Assembly: GCA_021613335.1 (NCBI GenBank)
Contig: JAJTWR010000407.1
Coordinates: forward strand, 271,001-335,000
Direction: 5' to 3'
Source: Whitmania pigra
Lineage: Eukaryota; Annelida; Clitellata; Hirudinida; Haemopidae
Length of the DNA: 64,000 nucleotides
Shown piece after piece: positions 13,301-31,596 of this stretch (the first letter of the stretch is position 1; each line of letters opens with the position of its first letter). Both the position numbers and the translations under genes were made by a program. A model generated the notes under the pieces. The model was given only the letters and a program-made list of their open reading frames with translations. It was not told where the DNA came from and ran no database searches.

Positions 13301-16300
13301 CGTTGCTAGTCAACTTTCACTTAATTAGGTACACCAAATCAAATTTCATTATTTTTCATTATCTAAAAAAGGTTATATTTTATGATTCTTCCCCTTCCTT
13401 AAATAATACTAATTCGATAAGAGTCACTAGCTTTTGTTATTTTGGTTATACTTAATAAACACCCATCCTGGATTGGTCACATAAACATATACAAGGCCGA
13501 ATAGCTAGGAATATCGGTATCATTTCCAGAATCCATCTTTTTGTAAATACCAAGACAGCATTGCCATTATATTTTTCTCTTATTTATCTTTATTTTACTG
13601 TAATATTGTATGGGAATCTAGTTATGATACTCGTTTAAACCAATTAGTCATTTTTACAAAAGTGTGTCATCTCTATAATATTTTCACGGCCAATTTCATC
13701 TCTTACAAATTCGACTTTTATCAATAACAATTTATTAAATCTCCATCAAATACATAATCTTCCAACTGCCCTTTTTATGATCTCTTATAATAAGAATGCC
13801 CTTCCAGATAATTTTTAGGTCTTATGTGTGAAAGTGTCAAATATACCAAACCTTCATACTCCCTCCGTCATATCCTTGAATATAGTCCATCTTTTGCCAA
13901 AACTTCACTCCAACTTCGGTATCAATGGTTTTGCACTCTTTTGGCTCCATTCATTCCCACCTCTCAAACAGATCTCAATACCTTAGGCTTGGTTGCCACA
14001 TCTCTTCCATTGCTCTCCTTGCTGGCACTCTTCAGGGCTCTGTTTTCATTAACTAAACCTCACCCCTGTCAATCATCATCAAAATTTTGAAGTGTCCTTA
14101 CACCAATATGCGAACCACACAAGCCTCTATTTTGTCCTCTCCAACAATAAAGTCCAAATCAATAACCCGTGGAAATGCACAGATGCCATTAATGACTAGC
14201 ATCTCATCAAATTTCCAACTCAACTCAACCTGCAGAAATTTGAAATGATTTTCATCAGCACATCTACACACCTCAAGAACCTATCCCACCACACTCAATA
14301 AATATTGCTGGTACCCTTCTTCCTTCTATTACCTTAAAACTCCTTGGTGTCACTTATGACTCCCATCTCAGCTTCAAACAACAGGCTTCCTCCATGATAA
14401 AATCCTGCTACCACATCATCTGGGCAAGTCGATATACCCCCCAATTCCTTTCCGTCGGTATGACTTCTCTTGCACACTCTCTAGTCCTCTTTTCCCCGGA
14501 CTATTGCAGCTTTATCCTCTATGGTGCTTATGCCTCCCTTCTCCCTTCAGTGCAAGTTAGCTAAACTTGATCTCATTGACCCCAATCTTAACAGGTCTGA
14601 GGCTCTGATGCAACTGTGCTGGTTACCCATACATTACCATATCATTTCACAAAATATCTTTACTCACTTATTGGAACTTAACCATATCCAATCCACCTCA
14701 TCTCAATTATCTCATTCATCGCTGCCATATCCCTGATAACCTTTGCTCATCTCCTAGAATTTACATTCAACAACCAGTCCATAAATCATCAAGTCCATCA
14801 TCAACTGGGACTTTTTTGTTCTCTCTGGAACATCCTGCATCCCATCAGATTCCAGCCAACACTCAATCTTCAAGCATCAAATGAAGACCTATCTTTTCAC
14901 CTCTGACAGTATGCTTAAGGCACCATAAAAATGAACTATTATTATTATTATTATTATTATTATTATGTTATTATTATTATTGTTATTATTATTACTGTTA
15001 TTATTATTATTATTGTTATTATTGTTATTATTATTATTATTATTATCATTATTGTTATTTTATTATTATTTATTATTATTATTATTAATTATATCTCAAT
15101 ATCAGTATTATGTTTGGCTCCAATGTTTGCTTTCATTCTATGGGTTATCCTTGTGGATTGTTTTTCTTGTTATTTTTTGTTTGTGCAATAATTGCTTTTA
15201 AATGCAATTCCAATAAACATTTAATACAAAACTGAAGCAAGCTTTCAAACCTGTACTTATAAATATGATTTCATTGGATATTGTATGATGGCAATTATCT
15301 GATTTGTTGGGGTTATTAGTGCCTGTAAGAATGAAATTAGAGTAGTGAAACTTGAAAGGATAAATCGGATAAATCATAACATTAACACCTGCATTGAAGC
15401 CTTCCCAAATTTTTCCTGAAGTTTTCACATCTTCTTCAAATGACATCTCAAAGCTACTTGATGTTGACATTGAAGAGCTGTCTTTTACTGCAATATTTAC
15501 AACACATAATTACAGATAAAATTTTGATTACTTTCATAACTGTGATGGTAATCATAGTAAAATTAAATTATTTTGGCATTTAACAAAAGCCTTCATTTTG
15601 TTTTTGGTGCCACATAATATCTTTATGGTATCTGCTGTCTGAACTGGGATTTGATGCAAGTTTTGTTCTCATGTTCTTAAGAAATGTTTCAACAGTGTTT
15701 TGTGAAGTCATAAGTTGAAGATTTTTTGAAATGTAATGTGAATTTGTCACATCATGAATTATTTACAATTGAGGAAATGATGGTATGTGGACATGTGATC
15801 ACATTGATAAAGATCGTACCCCAACTGTTGCTCCAGTAAAATGATGATGGCCTGCGTGAGATGAATGTCTGCGTTGTTGGATGGAAAAGGAGGAGGAACT
15901 TAGTAATTTCATAGAAATATTCTTCCAGTTTTTTAGTTTCCAATGTGCTTTCTATGAAGTTCAGAAACACTTGACAATATTTGTTGCAGGTAACTTGAGA
16001 CATGGATTGCATTGGTGATGGTAGTGACCGTTTGTTTGATGGTATCAAAAGAAGATCTCTTTCATCATTAAGTCTTTCCTGGATTAATTGGTTGATTGTT
16101 GCTTCAACAGTTATAATTAAAATGAAAGTCATCAAAAGTATTTGGGATTCTCCGAATGTATCATAAATCAATCATCATGTGCTTCACATTGTCGAAACAT
16201 TTCATTCACAGGTTCATCAAGATTGTATGTTTCCTCATCATTGATAAATAAGATGAATACAAACAAACCATGATAACAGTCAACAGTTTTGTGAAAATTC

Positions 16301-19300
16301 CACTCATTTGAAGAATGTTGCCATCTATTGCCCGTGGCTTTTTGGATGTGATCAGCTGCAGGGCTTCAAAAATTAAGAACCAAACTCCATCTTTGCTCTC
16401 GTTCCATACTTGCTTGTCTAGCAAAACTTCGAGCATGAATTTCACGTCAACCACGAATGCATTGGCGGTGTTTGTTTGGATGATGTGATATTGGGAGGGA
16501 GTGTTTGTGTTGTGACAGACTGATGTTATGGAAAGCCCATAGTTGGTGCTGAATTCCAATAGGATCTGTCAATTAAATATTAGATTATTTTTATGAATTT
16601 ATTTTTCACTTTGCTTTAAAATAATTTTTATGTTCAATTTATGGAAGTACAACTTGTTTTTATTAATATTTTGTATTTAAAGTGCTTTTAGGTGAATTCA
16701 TTAAAGAGAAACTTAAAGTATTAAGTTCATTCTAGATTTTTGTTTTTTATAATTTGTATTCCTTATTTTGCTTTGAAGTGATTAATGATATGTTCTTTTT
16801 GTATTTAAAGTATTCACTAGGTAAATTTATTAAAGAAGATCTTTATAAAATTCCTTAAAACGACCCATTTTAAAAATTGTGAAAATTATATTTTATTGGA
16901 CCATAATAACGTGTGGGGATAGTGAACATCTTAAACTGCTATTTGAAATGGTGTGAGGATATTTGCTGTGTGAAAAGTTTATAAAGTCTCAAATGTACTC
17001 ATATTTCAATGTCATTCGGCTGAATTTGTACAACATGAAATTAAATGAGACATCATGTATTTGTTAAAATGTTTTTTTGCCAAAGCCAACCTTGAGAAGC
17101 TTATATCCTGAAACACACTTGGAGGTTGAAAAGAGTTTTGCCATCATCATGTTACCATTCAGTCTATTGAATTGTTCAGCCAATGAAACATGACAATTCA
17201 AGATTTTGAACAACACAGAGAAGCTCTCACATTGTATCCCTTCATCTGCAGAGCTTTCAACAACCTTAAGAATTGAATAACAATGTTAAATAATGGTGAA
17301 CTTGGGACATCAACTTATATCTCAACTGCCTATATATCAGTTACATAATTCTAACATTGCATGTAATCAGGGCCTTACCTTGGCACAGAGGAACATGATT
17401 GTTTTGATGCCTCCGACCAAAAGTAGCGAGTTGTAAAGACTGGGACCGCATTTCTTTATGTGCTTCCAACCATTATCAGGATACTCCAACTTATTGTTTT
17501 GAATCATTGATTTTGTTTCATTGTCCCTGACATACATTACGACATCAGGATAAGCAGGAGAATATATGTACAAAGACAGCGACTGTTGAAATAAAATGAA
17601 TAAATAATTGTAATAAATGTTGGTCATCATCTATTGTTGGACATTGGACTGAACTTTTAGTGTTTATATAAAAGACGTCTGACATTAACAATACTTTCAA
17701 CTAATGTGTCATGGATATACATTTTAATCTGCACATCTGCATTTTTTTCAATTGTGATGCAAGAAATTATCAAACCTTCAGCTTCTCCAAAGTATCTTCC
17801 ATTTCTGCCAAAGATAATTTTGTGTTTGATTTTGAGATGAAACATTTATATAGTATATTTGCTGGAGGTAGCTGTGAAGAATGGTATATAATTCTGTTTG
17901 GTCCTAAAGCTTTTAAGATGTCATGATAACCAGGCAGATAATCTGGTCAACAAAGTAATATTTCTAAAATTTCGATGAAATTTGTTTACAAAAATGTCAA
18001 GCACCTGAGCCAAAGTTTTCTTGGTGGAACAAGTGAAAGTTACCAAGATTATACTTGAGTCCAATATTGTTGCACGAACTTGATTCGCCAATGGACAAAT
18101 TGATCTCATTCGATTTCACTTTTATTCTCTTGAGGTCTGTCAATGACTTGCAATCAACTTCCACCAATTGCTCCTTGCCATCTAGTGATGCCAAACACTT
18201 GAAGAGAAATAAGAAAATATCTTCATTTGTTTTGTGTAATTTCATTTTTGGAATGTTTGCTGTGAAGACTGCCTCTTAAAACATGAGATTGTTACATAAT
18301 GTCGTGAAAATGATTACATAATGCGGTGAGTCAGAACAATTGAATTACTTTTGTGCTATAGAAGTTCTTGTCAACATTGTGTCTGAAGCTGAAAGACAAA
18401 AAATGCCATCTGCTTCTTTTAAAGGATATTTTATCTAAAACAACTTCATCGATGTTTTTAAAATGCTCCGAGGAAATCCTGAAAGTTGTTTGCCATTGTG
18501 AAGGAGTGAAATAATAGCATTCTTAAAATAATGATTTAAATTGAATTATGAATTGAAATCATATATAATAATAGTTTATTTCTATGGCGCCTTAAGCGTG
18601 AAGGATAATGTGAAGAGGATGTTCTCTATATCATATCTCTGATAAGATCTCTCTATTATTAGAAATGTTATTACTTCCTGAAAAATATGTTTTAATCGGG
18701 CATATATCATATCAATCAGTGAACTTGGTCTAACTTTAAGCTCAGCTTGTTCATACAATTGAGTGAAACTTTTATGCAGAAATGTTCACATCCAAGTATC
18801 AACAGACTCATGCTTTTTTCTGGCCTATTTTTGCCTGATTTTTGTAAATAATAACGTCATATTGGATAAATGATATAATATATCATTATTGTGGTTTTGT
18901 ATACCGCAATGTAAGTATCACTTGAATAAACATTTATTAATCAATTATAAGGAGAATTGGTAAACTTAAAATCTTAAAATGTTTTTTATAGAATGAAAAC
19001 ATGAAATTATTTGAGCTTTGCATAAATACTTTGCCTGCTGGGTATTTTTGTCCACCCTTCGATTTGAACCCAAAGTGAAATGATGTAAGATGATTCTTTA
19101 GGGAACCACCCCAATTCACATTGAGTTGATATGAATGTCCTCTTGAGAGATGTGATGAACTTGTTCTCATCAAAGTAGCTGTTTCTGCCTGTGATGAGAT
19201 ATTTCATGGAAAATTTTTTTAAATAAGATTTCAAAGAAAATGATTGTTTGATGAACTTTGTTTCATCATGAATCTCTAAATCTCCATTACTTTACATAAT

Positions 19301-21208
19301 TACTATTTGTAATATTTTTGCAATTTTTGTTGCTGTGGTTAGGTGGAGATATTTCCGCACGGTCCCATGGACTACATGAAATTGTGAACTGTTACCATTT
19401 GGGGTTGAACATTTTCTCTTGCTCGACAATTTTGTAGCTGATTCTTGTGGATGAGATGGAAATTCCAAAAAATATGAAGGTGACGAATGTGCATTCTCCA
19501 TGGCTGTTGAGAATATCTCCAGCAGTTGGAGCTGTGAATAGTTTGTTAATATGTTGAGTACACTGACTTGAAATGAGCATTGATGGCTTACATTTGGTGG
19601 GCTGTCATCATTGAACATTGAAAAGTAAGAGTATAAATCACCAGGCAATGTTGATGTTTTAAGCAAGAAAGAAATGAGTTTCATTACAGCCTCTACAATT
19701 TCTGTGATCGAATGTAATAATCAAATAAGCTGGCTTTTATTTTTACATAAATTAAGCAATATTTGTGTTATTATAACCGGGAAAGGATTCTGCATCATCC
19801 TTTATGGTCATCTTGGATGATATCAGCAATTCTGCTATAAATTCCTATTGAATTTTATTGTTAATTATACGGCAACTTGATAAAAGTTGAAATTGCAACT
19901 AACATCATCATGCAAGAACTTGTTTTCACAGAAGGATTTTTTAAGAAACCATTTCATGAAACTAAGCAGATCATAGAGTTCATCTGGTGCCCTTTCATCT
20001 GATTTGAGAACTTGAAACTTTTTTGAACATTCTCTCAGAACATGTTTCATCATAGCCGAACAAAGTGAAAGTTTGCAATTCTCGTTGGAAACATCTAAAA
20101 TGCCTTGGTGGAATTTGAAGTATAAATATGATTAAAACTGAATTCTCAAGATACAATGATGTGATCATAAATTATGATTTATAATAGTTGGGGAATTGTG
20201 CAAACTGACCATCATGATTTATAGTGGAAATGTCTGAAAATATTTGTTTGACATTTAAATCCGGTAAATTACATGCCTAGTTTAACCTGATATTATCTAC
20301 ATCTACATACTTCTGTTAACATTAATGTTGAAAAGAGAACGATGACTCACTCATGTCTAACAGTTCCGATTCCCTCATATCACCTTTTGTGAACGACTGG
20401 ATTAACAGTTCAATCTGAGAATAATTATTACGTGATTTCAAATCTATGCTTCAAGCCAAGTGTTAAAAAACATGCCAAATTTTGAAAAGTGTCTGTTAGT
20501 TGTGGAGTTGTTTCTTCTATAAAGCTTGTGACACAATCCCTTAGAAACTGGAGTAGATTTCTTGTAGTTTGATTAATTGAAACAGTACCCTGGTCTGCTT
20601 TTAGGGTGTTCTCCTAATTGATGTGGGAGTTAACAGTTTTATGTTGTAATTCAAATGGATTAGGAGATTGAATGGCTGATAGTTCAAAGTTGAAACTGTT
20701 TACAATAAATTTTTTTAGAAAGCAAACGGAAAGTACGAGTGATTATTACAAACTGAGAATTTGCGTGTCGAATTATGTGAAAATAATTGGTTTATGCAAA
20801 CGATAATGATGATGGGAATAAATCATTTTCACTTTCTCAATTGTTAATGGTTGTTTGCTTTGCATTGTTATGCAGTATTTCATTTATTAAACATTGCCCT
20901 AGCATTTTCATTGGAGCTGGTTGAGCTCATTATAATCGTGTCGTGAAAGTGAAAATACAGTAAAAGCTGTTGGCATCCTAATCGAACAATGGAAAGTCTA
21001 AAGACGAAAAATCAAACCCATCTTCCAAAAGGAAATTGCACTTCAAAATAATTTTGTGGTGTAACTCATCACTCAAGATTTTAACATCGAATCTCACCTC
21101 TGAAAGAGAGCCAGATAGACTAGACATTTGCAGCAAATTCAGTAATAACAGTTTGTACTTTATAAAAGATTCTTTAAAATAAAGTAAACTCAGAACGAAT
21201 CCTAATTC
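2875..21208 (-). CDS. LYST: LYST-like BEACH domain protein (multi-exon gene, 3' end not found)
   Basis: Large minus-strand gene for a BEACH protein of the LYST (Chediak-Higashi) type. These scaffold proteins regulate size and fission/fusion of lysosome-related organelles. The 3' half is unambiguous: PH-like exons (7.4-6.3 kb), BEACH exons (6.2-4.5 kb) and WD40 exons (4.4-2.9 kb) join in phase. The BEACH segment FIFVHRQALESDYVS and the following WIDLVFG are closer to LYST than to WDFY3 or neurobeachin as I recall them. Upstream exons are short, poorly conserved and helix-rich. Those at about 17.4-19.2 kb contain stretches such as SLWVQIEG resembling the concanavalin-like domain of BEACH proteins. 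The most upstream exon I support is 21098-21208 (acceptor tgttttag, donor GAG/gtgaga). A possible start exon is 21305-21355 (17 codons, in phase), tentative. One or more WD exons and the stop codon should lie below 2875 but were not recognised. Orthology is inferred; an intact upstream gene model needs cDNA. Confidence 0.85.
4504..6192 (-). CDS. LYST: LYST-like: BEACH domain exons
   Basis: Five exons: 6192-5948 (DRDDLHSIIISKRPPNLLF through NDPSIYR, including KGKITNFEYLMKLNALSGR), 5651-5507 (AYHSHNFPMNAVVVLYYHL then LPPFTQLF), 5310-5170 (FDYADRIFSSVG then ELTPEFFYFPEIL), 5079-4820 (GFNFGRRQNGTYINN, then LPPWSAGNARTFIFVHRQAL) and 4660-4504 (ETRALLSHIKTCGQVPKQLF). Phases agree at each junction from 5651 to 4504. 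All core BEACH blocks are present: NFEYL, QYPIFPYI, LPPF, PEFFY, LPPW, ESDYVS and WIDLVFG. A short segment between the first two exons, where LYST has the KPIAVQYKEKE region, is not resolved; a weak candidate lies near 5720-5760. Confidence 0.92.
6291..7785 (-). CDS. LYST: LYST-like: PH-BEACH (PH-like) exons
   Basis: Exons 7785-7597 (ends NWRKLIDFLVHER), 7396-7285 (AIWHRSDLNKQSWMLDETEG), 7097-7015 (NEPLQFLFSDATTNRSL), 6752-6676 (GNLFIIDNSLLFVASDD) and 6394-6291 (HRHLLRDNCLHISLKTGQSY then FAFETLK). The block W(R/K)xL...HER then W.LD.TEG, followed by LFI.......F and Y.LRD.....F.....YLFAF, is the invariant order of the PH domain that packs against BEACH in this family. The 7785 and 7396 exons join in phase across AG/G. 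The module probably contacts lipid or partners together with BEACH; this is family knowledge, not seen here. Confidence 0.85.
8052..10110 (-). CDS. LYST: LYST-like: helical exons upstream of PH-BEACH
   Basis: Candidate exons with good borders: 8220-8052 (MKDSFLSLSPDEQENIETF), 8485-8285 (NLMNFLLYESRNDENYVDY) and 8877-8618 (CFLKLTVESSLYMHMPNREI). Further, less exactly bounded coding runs lie at about 9066-9145, 9160-9430, 9610-9840 and 9910-10080. They are leucine- and asparagine-rich and helix-forming, as expected for the armadillo-like region that precedes the PH domain in BEACH proteins. Sequence identity is too low to align residue by residue. Introns are short (about 50-200 bp), unlike the next upstream intron, which is filled with retroelements. 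Confidence 0.6.
11996..12752 (+). mobile_element. LINE remnant B (CR1-like 3' fragment) inserted in LINE A
   Basis: Between FRKNHS-like and TYMPLLL-like codons of LINE A lies a fragment whose translation is the C-terminal RT region of a CR1-like LINE. It has RWAEDLQMLFNIDKCCIMHM, then, across frame changes, motifs for LERVQRRATRMI and a GHEYKLYRK-like end. It finishes in a gttatgtaatgttatgttat tail. The host frame resumes immediately after it, showing that B is younger than A. Confidence 0.7.
12958..13076 (-). mobile_element. tRNA-derived SINE, family 1, inserted in LINE A
   Basis: On the minus strand the core reads GCATGGCCTAACGGTTAAGG, a good pol III A box, then about 35 nt later AGATTTAAACC, a decayed B box. 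The insertion is bounded by the direct repeat ttagctat at 12950-12957 and 13077-13084. Removing it restores the LINE A reading WFVDHLA-IREQ. A second copy of the same family lies at about 29774-29885. Confidence 0.72.
13915..14935 (+). mobile_element. LINE remnant C (L2-like 3' half)
   Basis: Translation across several frames gives YDSHLSFKQQASSMIKSCYH, LAHSLVLFSPDYCSF and a LCWLPIHYHI block, characteristic of L2/CR1-like reverse transcriptase C-termini. It ends TYLFTSDSMLKAP-like and runs directly into an ATT array at 14936-15095, which may have grown from the element's tail. It abuts the 3' end of LINE A. Confidence 0.7.
14936..15095. repeat. ATT microsatellite
   Basis: Interrupted ATT array of about 160 bp immediately after LINE C, with ATG and ATC variants. 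It marks the edge of the retroelement island; LYST-like coding resumes on the minus strand at about 15250. Confidence 0.9.
15198..20600 (-). CDS. LYST: LYST-like: upstream exons incl. concanavalin-like segments
   Basis: Minus-strand open runs separated by short introns: about 15250-15490, 15780-16170, 16210-16565, 17100-17265, 17380-17590, 17660-17830, 18000-18275, 19000-19235, 19310-19705, 19870-20095, 20350-20418 (IELLIQSFTKGDMRESELLD, donor ATGA/gtgagt) and about 20475-20600 (NLLQFLRDCVTSFIEETTPQ). The 19.0-19.2 kb run (ELGWFPKESSYIISLWVQIE) and the runs down to 17.4 kb resemble the concanavalin/LamG-like fold found in LYST, WDFY3 and neurobeachin. Strand, spacing and lack of any other start or stop signal argue that they belong to the same gene as the BEACH exons. 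Exact borders are uncertain. Confidence 0.55.
18569..18605. repeat. Short dispersed repeat (ggcgcc family)
   Basis: The string aatagtttatttctatggcg continuing with ccttaagcgt recurs nearly exactly at 60388-60420. Probably the end of a SINE or MITE family. It lies in an intron of the LYST-like gene. Confidence 0.6.
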
Positions 21209-22223
21209 CTAAAACAGAAAAACTTCGGTCGCACAGCATCGCATTTATGGCCTATTATAAGTCGTACTATGGGGGAATCCCCAGTCAGATGATAATGAAC
21301 GGACCTCGTGTTCAATGTCTCCCGCTTGCGCACTGCGATGTACCGCATGTTGCATTAAATTAACGCGCGAAAATATGCCTTCGCTGAATGTATTAAAATA
21401 CGTCTTACATAAACTTGAGTGGTATTCGATATTACTCTGACTTTGTCAATTTTGACATTTTTCCTCACGACTGAATGATGAATACTTTTGCAACTTGACA
21501 AACCTTTTGTTATTTCGCAACCAATACAATACAAAGTTAATTGATTATTCGGTAATGTTTGACCGACCGACTTTACTTTCGCCCAATATCTCTACCCGTG
21601 TGGTAGACACCCAGCTTCCCTGTTGAAAACGAGTGTTGCATCGTTGGTGTTCACTGAACATTTGATATCAAATACGTCTTTTCACAGGTGATTGAGAGTA
21701 TATATGTGTAAAATAGTGGCATCTGAAAGTGTTTTGCATGACTGAATAGGTTTTTCTACTTAAGACTCAGGTCTGTTATTATAGAAGCGTGATGTTACAT
21801 TAGATTCCAGATAGTGAGCACAAAAGTTGGATTGAGGATGTTAATTATTTGTCTTTTGTTGAAGTTGCCTGTGTTGTAACATGGGTTGTAATGTCGACAA
21901 ACATTTTTATAGCTTGAGCTTTAATGGTATGCTAGAGTCTCTGATTTCTGGTTTATTTTATTACTGATTACTGGTTTTGTGGCACCATTAAAACAAAAAA
22001 TCATTAAAAAATTGTATTATAATCCTAACTGAAGATTTTGCAGAGGGAGCTTTGGTCATTTTTAAAATTAAAAGCATTTTCCAAGCCGTGAAATTATTAA
22101 TATTATATTTATTAAGTGAATGAATGGACGGCCTAATTAAAGTTACTGAAAATGACAATCAGATCTTAGGCTATGTTTAAAGATGTGAAAATAGGGTTTG
22201 TTCTAGCTCCATTAAGATTTCAC

Positions 22224-22626
22224 AACGGGGATGGATTGGATTGCTCCTAAAGTTGCTGAAAAGGTAAAATCATTTTAATCACGTTTCAAGGTTTTTAACA
22301 TGTTAAATTGCTTTGTGTTATTCAGGATGACAAGGGATTCTCGAATTGTTCTGGTAAGTTGGTAGTTGTTAAAATAAGTTGAATTTATGAAGCTTAAATC
22401 ATGAATACAAATTATTTTTAGGCAGTTTGCATGTGAGGTGAAAGGATGTCAAAATCTACTCAATTTGGCCTCATTTCAATCTTCTGCAGCTGGAAGTATC
22501 TGGAATCAACAGACATTTGAGAACCTGTTATTGATGAGAACATGATTGTAGAAAGCTTTTATACAAGATTTAATTTATGTTTCTATTGAAATCATTTTTT
22601 TGTTTACAAACAACATATGTCATTAA
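22224..22626 (+). other. Candidate small spliced transcript (26-codon frame or lncRNA)
   Basis: Three segments with consensus splice signals: up to 22263 (GAAAAG/gtaaaat), a 28-nt exon about 22325-22352 (ttattcag before, gtaagttgg after), and from about 22423 (tttttag) on. Spliced, the ATG in gggATGg opens a frame of 26 codons (MDWIAPKVAEKDDKGFSNCS...) ending TGA in the third exon. An ATTAAA poly(A)-like signal follows near 22622. The strong gtaagt donor is the best evidence. No family was recognised, and the transcript may be non-coding. It points away from the LYST-like gene, whose upstream exons start about 1 kb away. Confidence 0.3.
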
Positions 22627-22639
22627 AGTTTTACATGAT

Positions 22640-25497
22640 GTCAGGAGTGTTGTTATTCATCGTCATTATGCGAATTCTTAAATTGCTAAAACATGCAATC
22701 AAACATCAATGACATCAATGAAAGCTATTTGTCACTGTTATGCCTTGTAATGTATGCCATTTTAAAATCATTGGTCTTAGATGTTAAATTCATCTTATTT
22801 TTTCAAAGATTGCATACATTTGCTGTGTTTAACTTTGTTTTGCGAGTTTATTTCTCTGATGAATTGGTTTTGATCATTGTGACTTTAATACAATACAATG
22901 TGGGAGCAATAGAAGTTAGAGTTGCCCTCCTTGCTTATCGTGAATATATCCGTTATTTGCATTTTCCCAATAAAGGCTTTTATTCAAACTAATAGTTTTC
23001 TTAAGCTCTTTTGTAACTTTGAGCTTTTTAAGTAAATAAGGTTAAATGCCGTCGAATCTGCTAAACAACCGTTACCAATCAATTTGGAAACATTGTGATT
23101 CAAAATTGTTGACATTAAGTTGTAGTGGGAGGGTATGAGACTCTGAGCGGCCAATTCTTAAGGTCGCCCATCATCTCAGATTCACCCCTTTTCCTGATGT
23201 AGAGGCGCTGAATCAGTTGTTCAAAGTTTATAATTTGTATAATAATAACAAATAAGTTTATAATTTGTATAATAATAATAATAACAAATAAGTTTATAAT
23301 TAATATCATAATAACAAATGACTATCTAGCCAACCAAAACGAAAGGAGCTGCGGATTCCTTTATCGCGAGACTGAAATACAGGCGTTAAAACTAGCCGAG
23401 AAATTTAATTCCTTCAGAAACAGTTATGCGCGATCACAACTCGGATGTAAATTGAATTACGCCCTATTCCTGCGTTCCTGTGACGGTTAACAGTAGCGCA
23501 TGAGAAGAATGTTGCAGTAACCACAACGTACTTCAAGATCTATCAAACGTTATTTGTTTTTTTTAATTTTTGTATAAACTTGTTTTGCATTTTGAACAGT
23601 CGTTCTTGGAATGAAATTTCTTCGTCCATGTTTTATGTGTTCATTTCTTTTCCACTTTTTTCCACTGCCTTCCAGGTATGCCATTTCAGCTTATTCCAAG
23701 GGGAAGCAAACCCTCGTTAACATGAGGGGATGACCTATTTGCGAATAATCTAATGTCCCTGACGTCCCTGCTAACATTTCAAGAGATAATTGAAACTTGA
23801 GTGGCTTAAGAATTGTCATTTATTCAAAACATGGGGTAGAAGTTGGGCTGTTTATTCAGTCAATATCGTCACAAACAACACTTCAGACTGATCTGTCTTT
23901 CAAAACTGCAAGATTCGTTTGGATCAAGCTAAACAAGACTTTCTTCATGTATCTGCATATTATGTTATTTGAACTCTGAATCGATTGATTGATTGATTGG
24001 AATTTGGAAACTCATTAACTGAGGGAAGATGCCGTAAAATCAAAATCTCTCCTGGAAGAATGAGAAGGCTTCTTGTGATTTTAATTTGCGGCGATTTTTA
24101 AATAAAATTTAATTAATAGATGCTTAATGCATTAAATAATGCTTGCGTCAGTGCGGGCTGAAACATCAAAGGTGAAGTGCATGAATCACCTGTTTAGTAA
24201 TTCACATTCAAATTCATTGATGCTTCCGTCGTTTCATAGACAAAATTAAGCAGTAAAGCTTGTAGACTAGATTGTGCGATGAATGTCCTATTTCCTCAAA
24301 CATAGTCTTTTGAGGCGCATCCGGGTTTCGAACATTTCTCTGTTGATCATGAATTCAATTTTGTTAGTCTTAAAAGATTATCCAATGATATTATTTATAA
24401 TTTATTATAATATTATATTATTATTATTATATTATAATAATATTATTATATTAAAATTAATATAAAATTAATAAAAATAATATTATTATTCGTAATATTA
24501 TTATTATTAATTAAATATAATATATATTAAATACGTATTAATATATTATTATTCGTAATATTATTATTATTATAATTTATTATAATAACAGTAGCTAAAT
24601 GACATTTGGATAATTGTCACCAGTTGCAAACTTTAGGAATGCGAGGTCTTTCTTGAAAGTCAAAGGTGAAAATGAAGCATTTATCATTGATAAGATTCAT
24701 TTATATCAGATATTATGCTGCCACGGTATTTGTCTAACAGGAAACAACTTCGATTACTTGTTTAATGTCTTAAAACAATTATTTTATTAATTAATTTACT
24801 AATTATTATGTTAATTATTTTACTAATGATTATATTAATTATTTTACATTTCAACATATTTTAATTTATTAAAAGAATCATGAAACATAAATCTGTACCA
24901 CCTGTCCCATCACGCATCATACATCAACAACAGATTCATGCAGTACACATTAACAACAAAATACACATCATACATGATAGCGACAAATTTCAAAAATTTT
25001 TCATTCTTTATCACAAGGAACAAACATTGAAAATGAAAAAGAATTAACAATTTAACAATTGTTGCAGCCCATTTTTATTTGATGAAATTTAACATTTATT
25101 AGTTGTTGCAGCACATTTTTATTTGACGAAATTCAGATTCCAACGAGTAGACCAACTTCGACGTACACTCAAGTGGCTCGAGTGGCAAAGGTAACTTTAG
25201 CTGGCGACTAATACAGGTGAGAAGTTATCAGCTTCGTCTGTTCGCATTTAAAGCCTCCAATCAAGGTTCTCATTCTCTTCTGGAGTTTTTGGTTTCACGT
25301 GAGTCATTTTGTCATATTACGCCATTTTATTATGTCACTTTATTTGGCAGGCTAAATCTATTTTTGACTACTTTATTACGCTTATATTCGAGATCTATAA
25401 TTTGGTATTTTTGTAAAGTGGTATTATTGTAAATTAGTATTTTTTATGTTTTCAGGACTTTTCTTACCAGATTTGTTTTGCGGATTAATTTGCAGTC
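22640..25497. other. Intergenic AT-rich region
   Basis: No supported gene. It contains a tandem gtttataatttgtataataa-type repeat at 23226-23320, a highly self-complementary AT stretch at 24365-24595, and scattered short open frames of low-complexity composition. The segment around 23120-23225 is less AT-rich and may be an unrecognised short interspersed element. Confidence 0.6.
24365..24595. repeat. AT-rich palindromic repeat
   Basis: About 230 bp of ATT/TAA units with many self-complementary stretches, including two copies of tattattattcgtaatattat. It can form long hairpins. Probably a decayed microsatellite or a fragile AT-island; no coding content. Confidence 0.7.

Positions 25498-31596
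<6,099 letters not shown>

Larger units (their letters stand above)
10400..13830 (+). mobile_element. LINE remnant A (endonuclease and reverse transcriptase), interrupted
   Basis: Degenerate plus-strand non-LTR retrotransposon in an intron of the LYST-like gene. Recognisable blocks: endonuclease LLGDYNIDFLNCHF (about 11250), RT blocks FRDYRPISILPYFSKLDEKI (about 11850), LKKAFDSVNHQIILSKFEYY (about 12845), LLYADDIAIYTSGDN (about 13203) with the FADD-type catalytic pair, and a C-terminal TALPLYFSLIYLYFTVILYG region. Frames are broken by stops and shifts. The RT is split by a second LINE fragment at about 11996-12752 and by a SINE at 12958-13076. The 5' limit is uncertain. Jockey/CR1-like by motif style; class is inferred. 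Confidence 0.8.

Noticed and set aside
22693..22992. 99-codon plus-strand frame
   Set aside because: Hydrophobic, low-complexity translation of AT-rich DNA; no motif and no neighbouring splice support.
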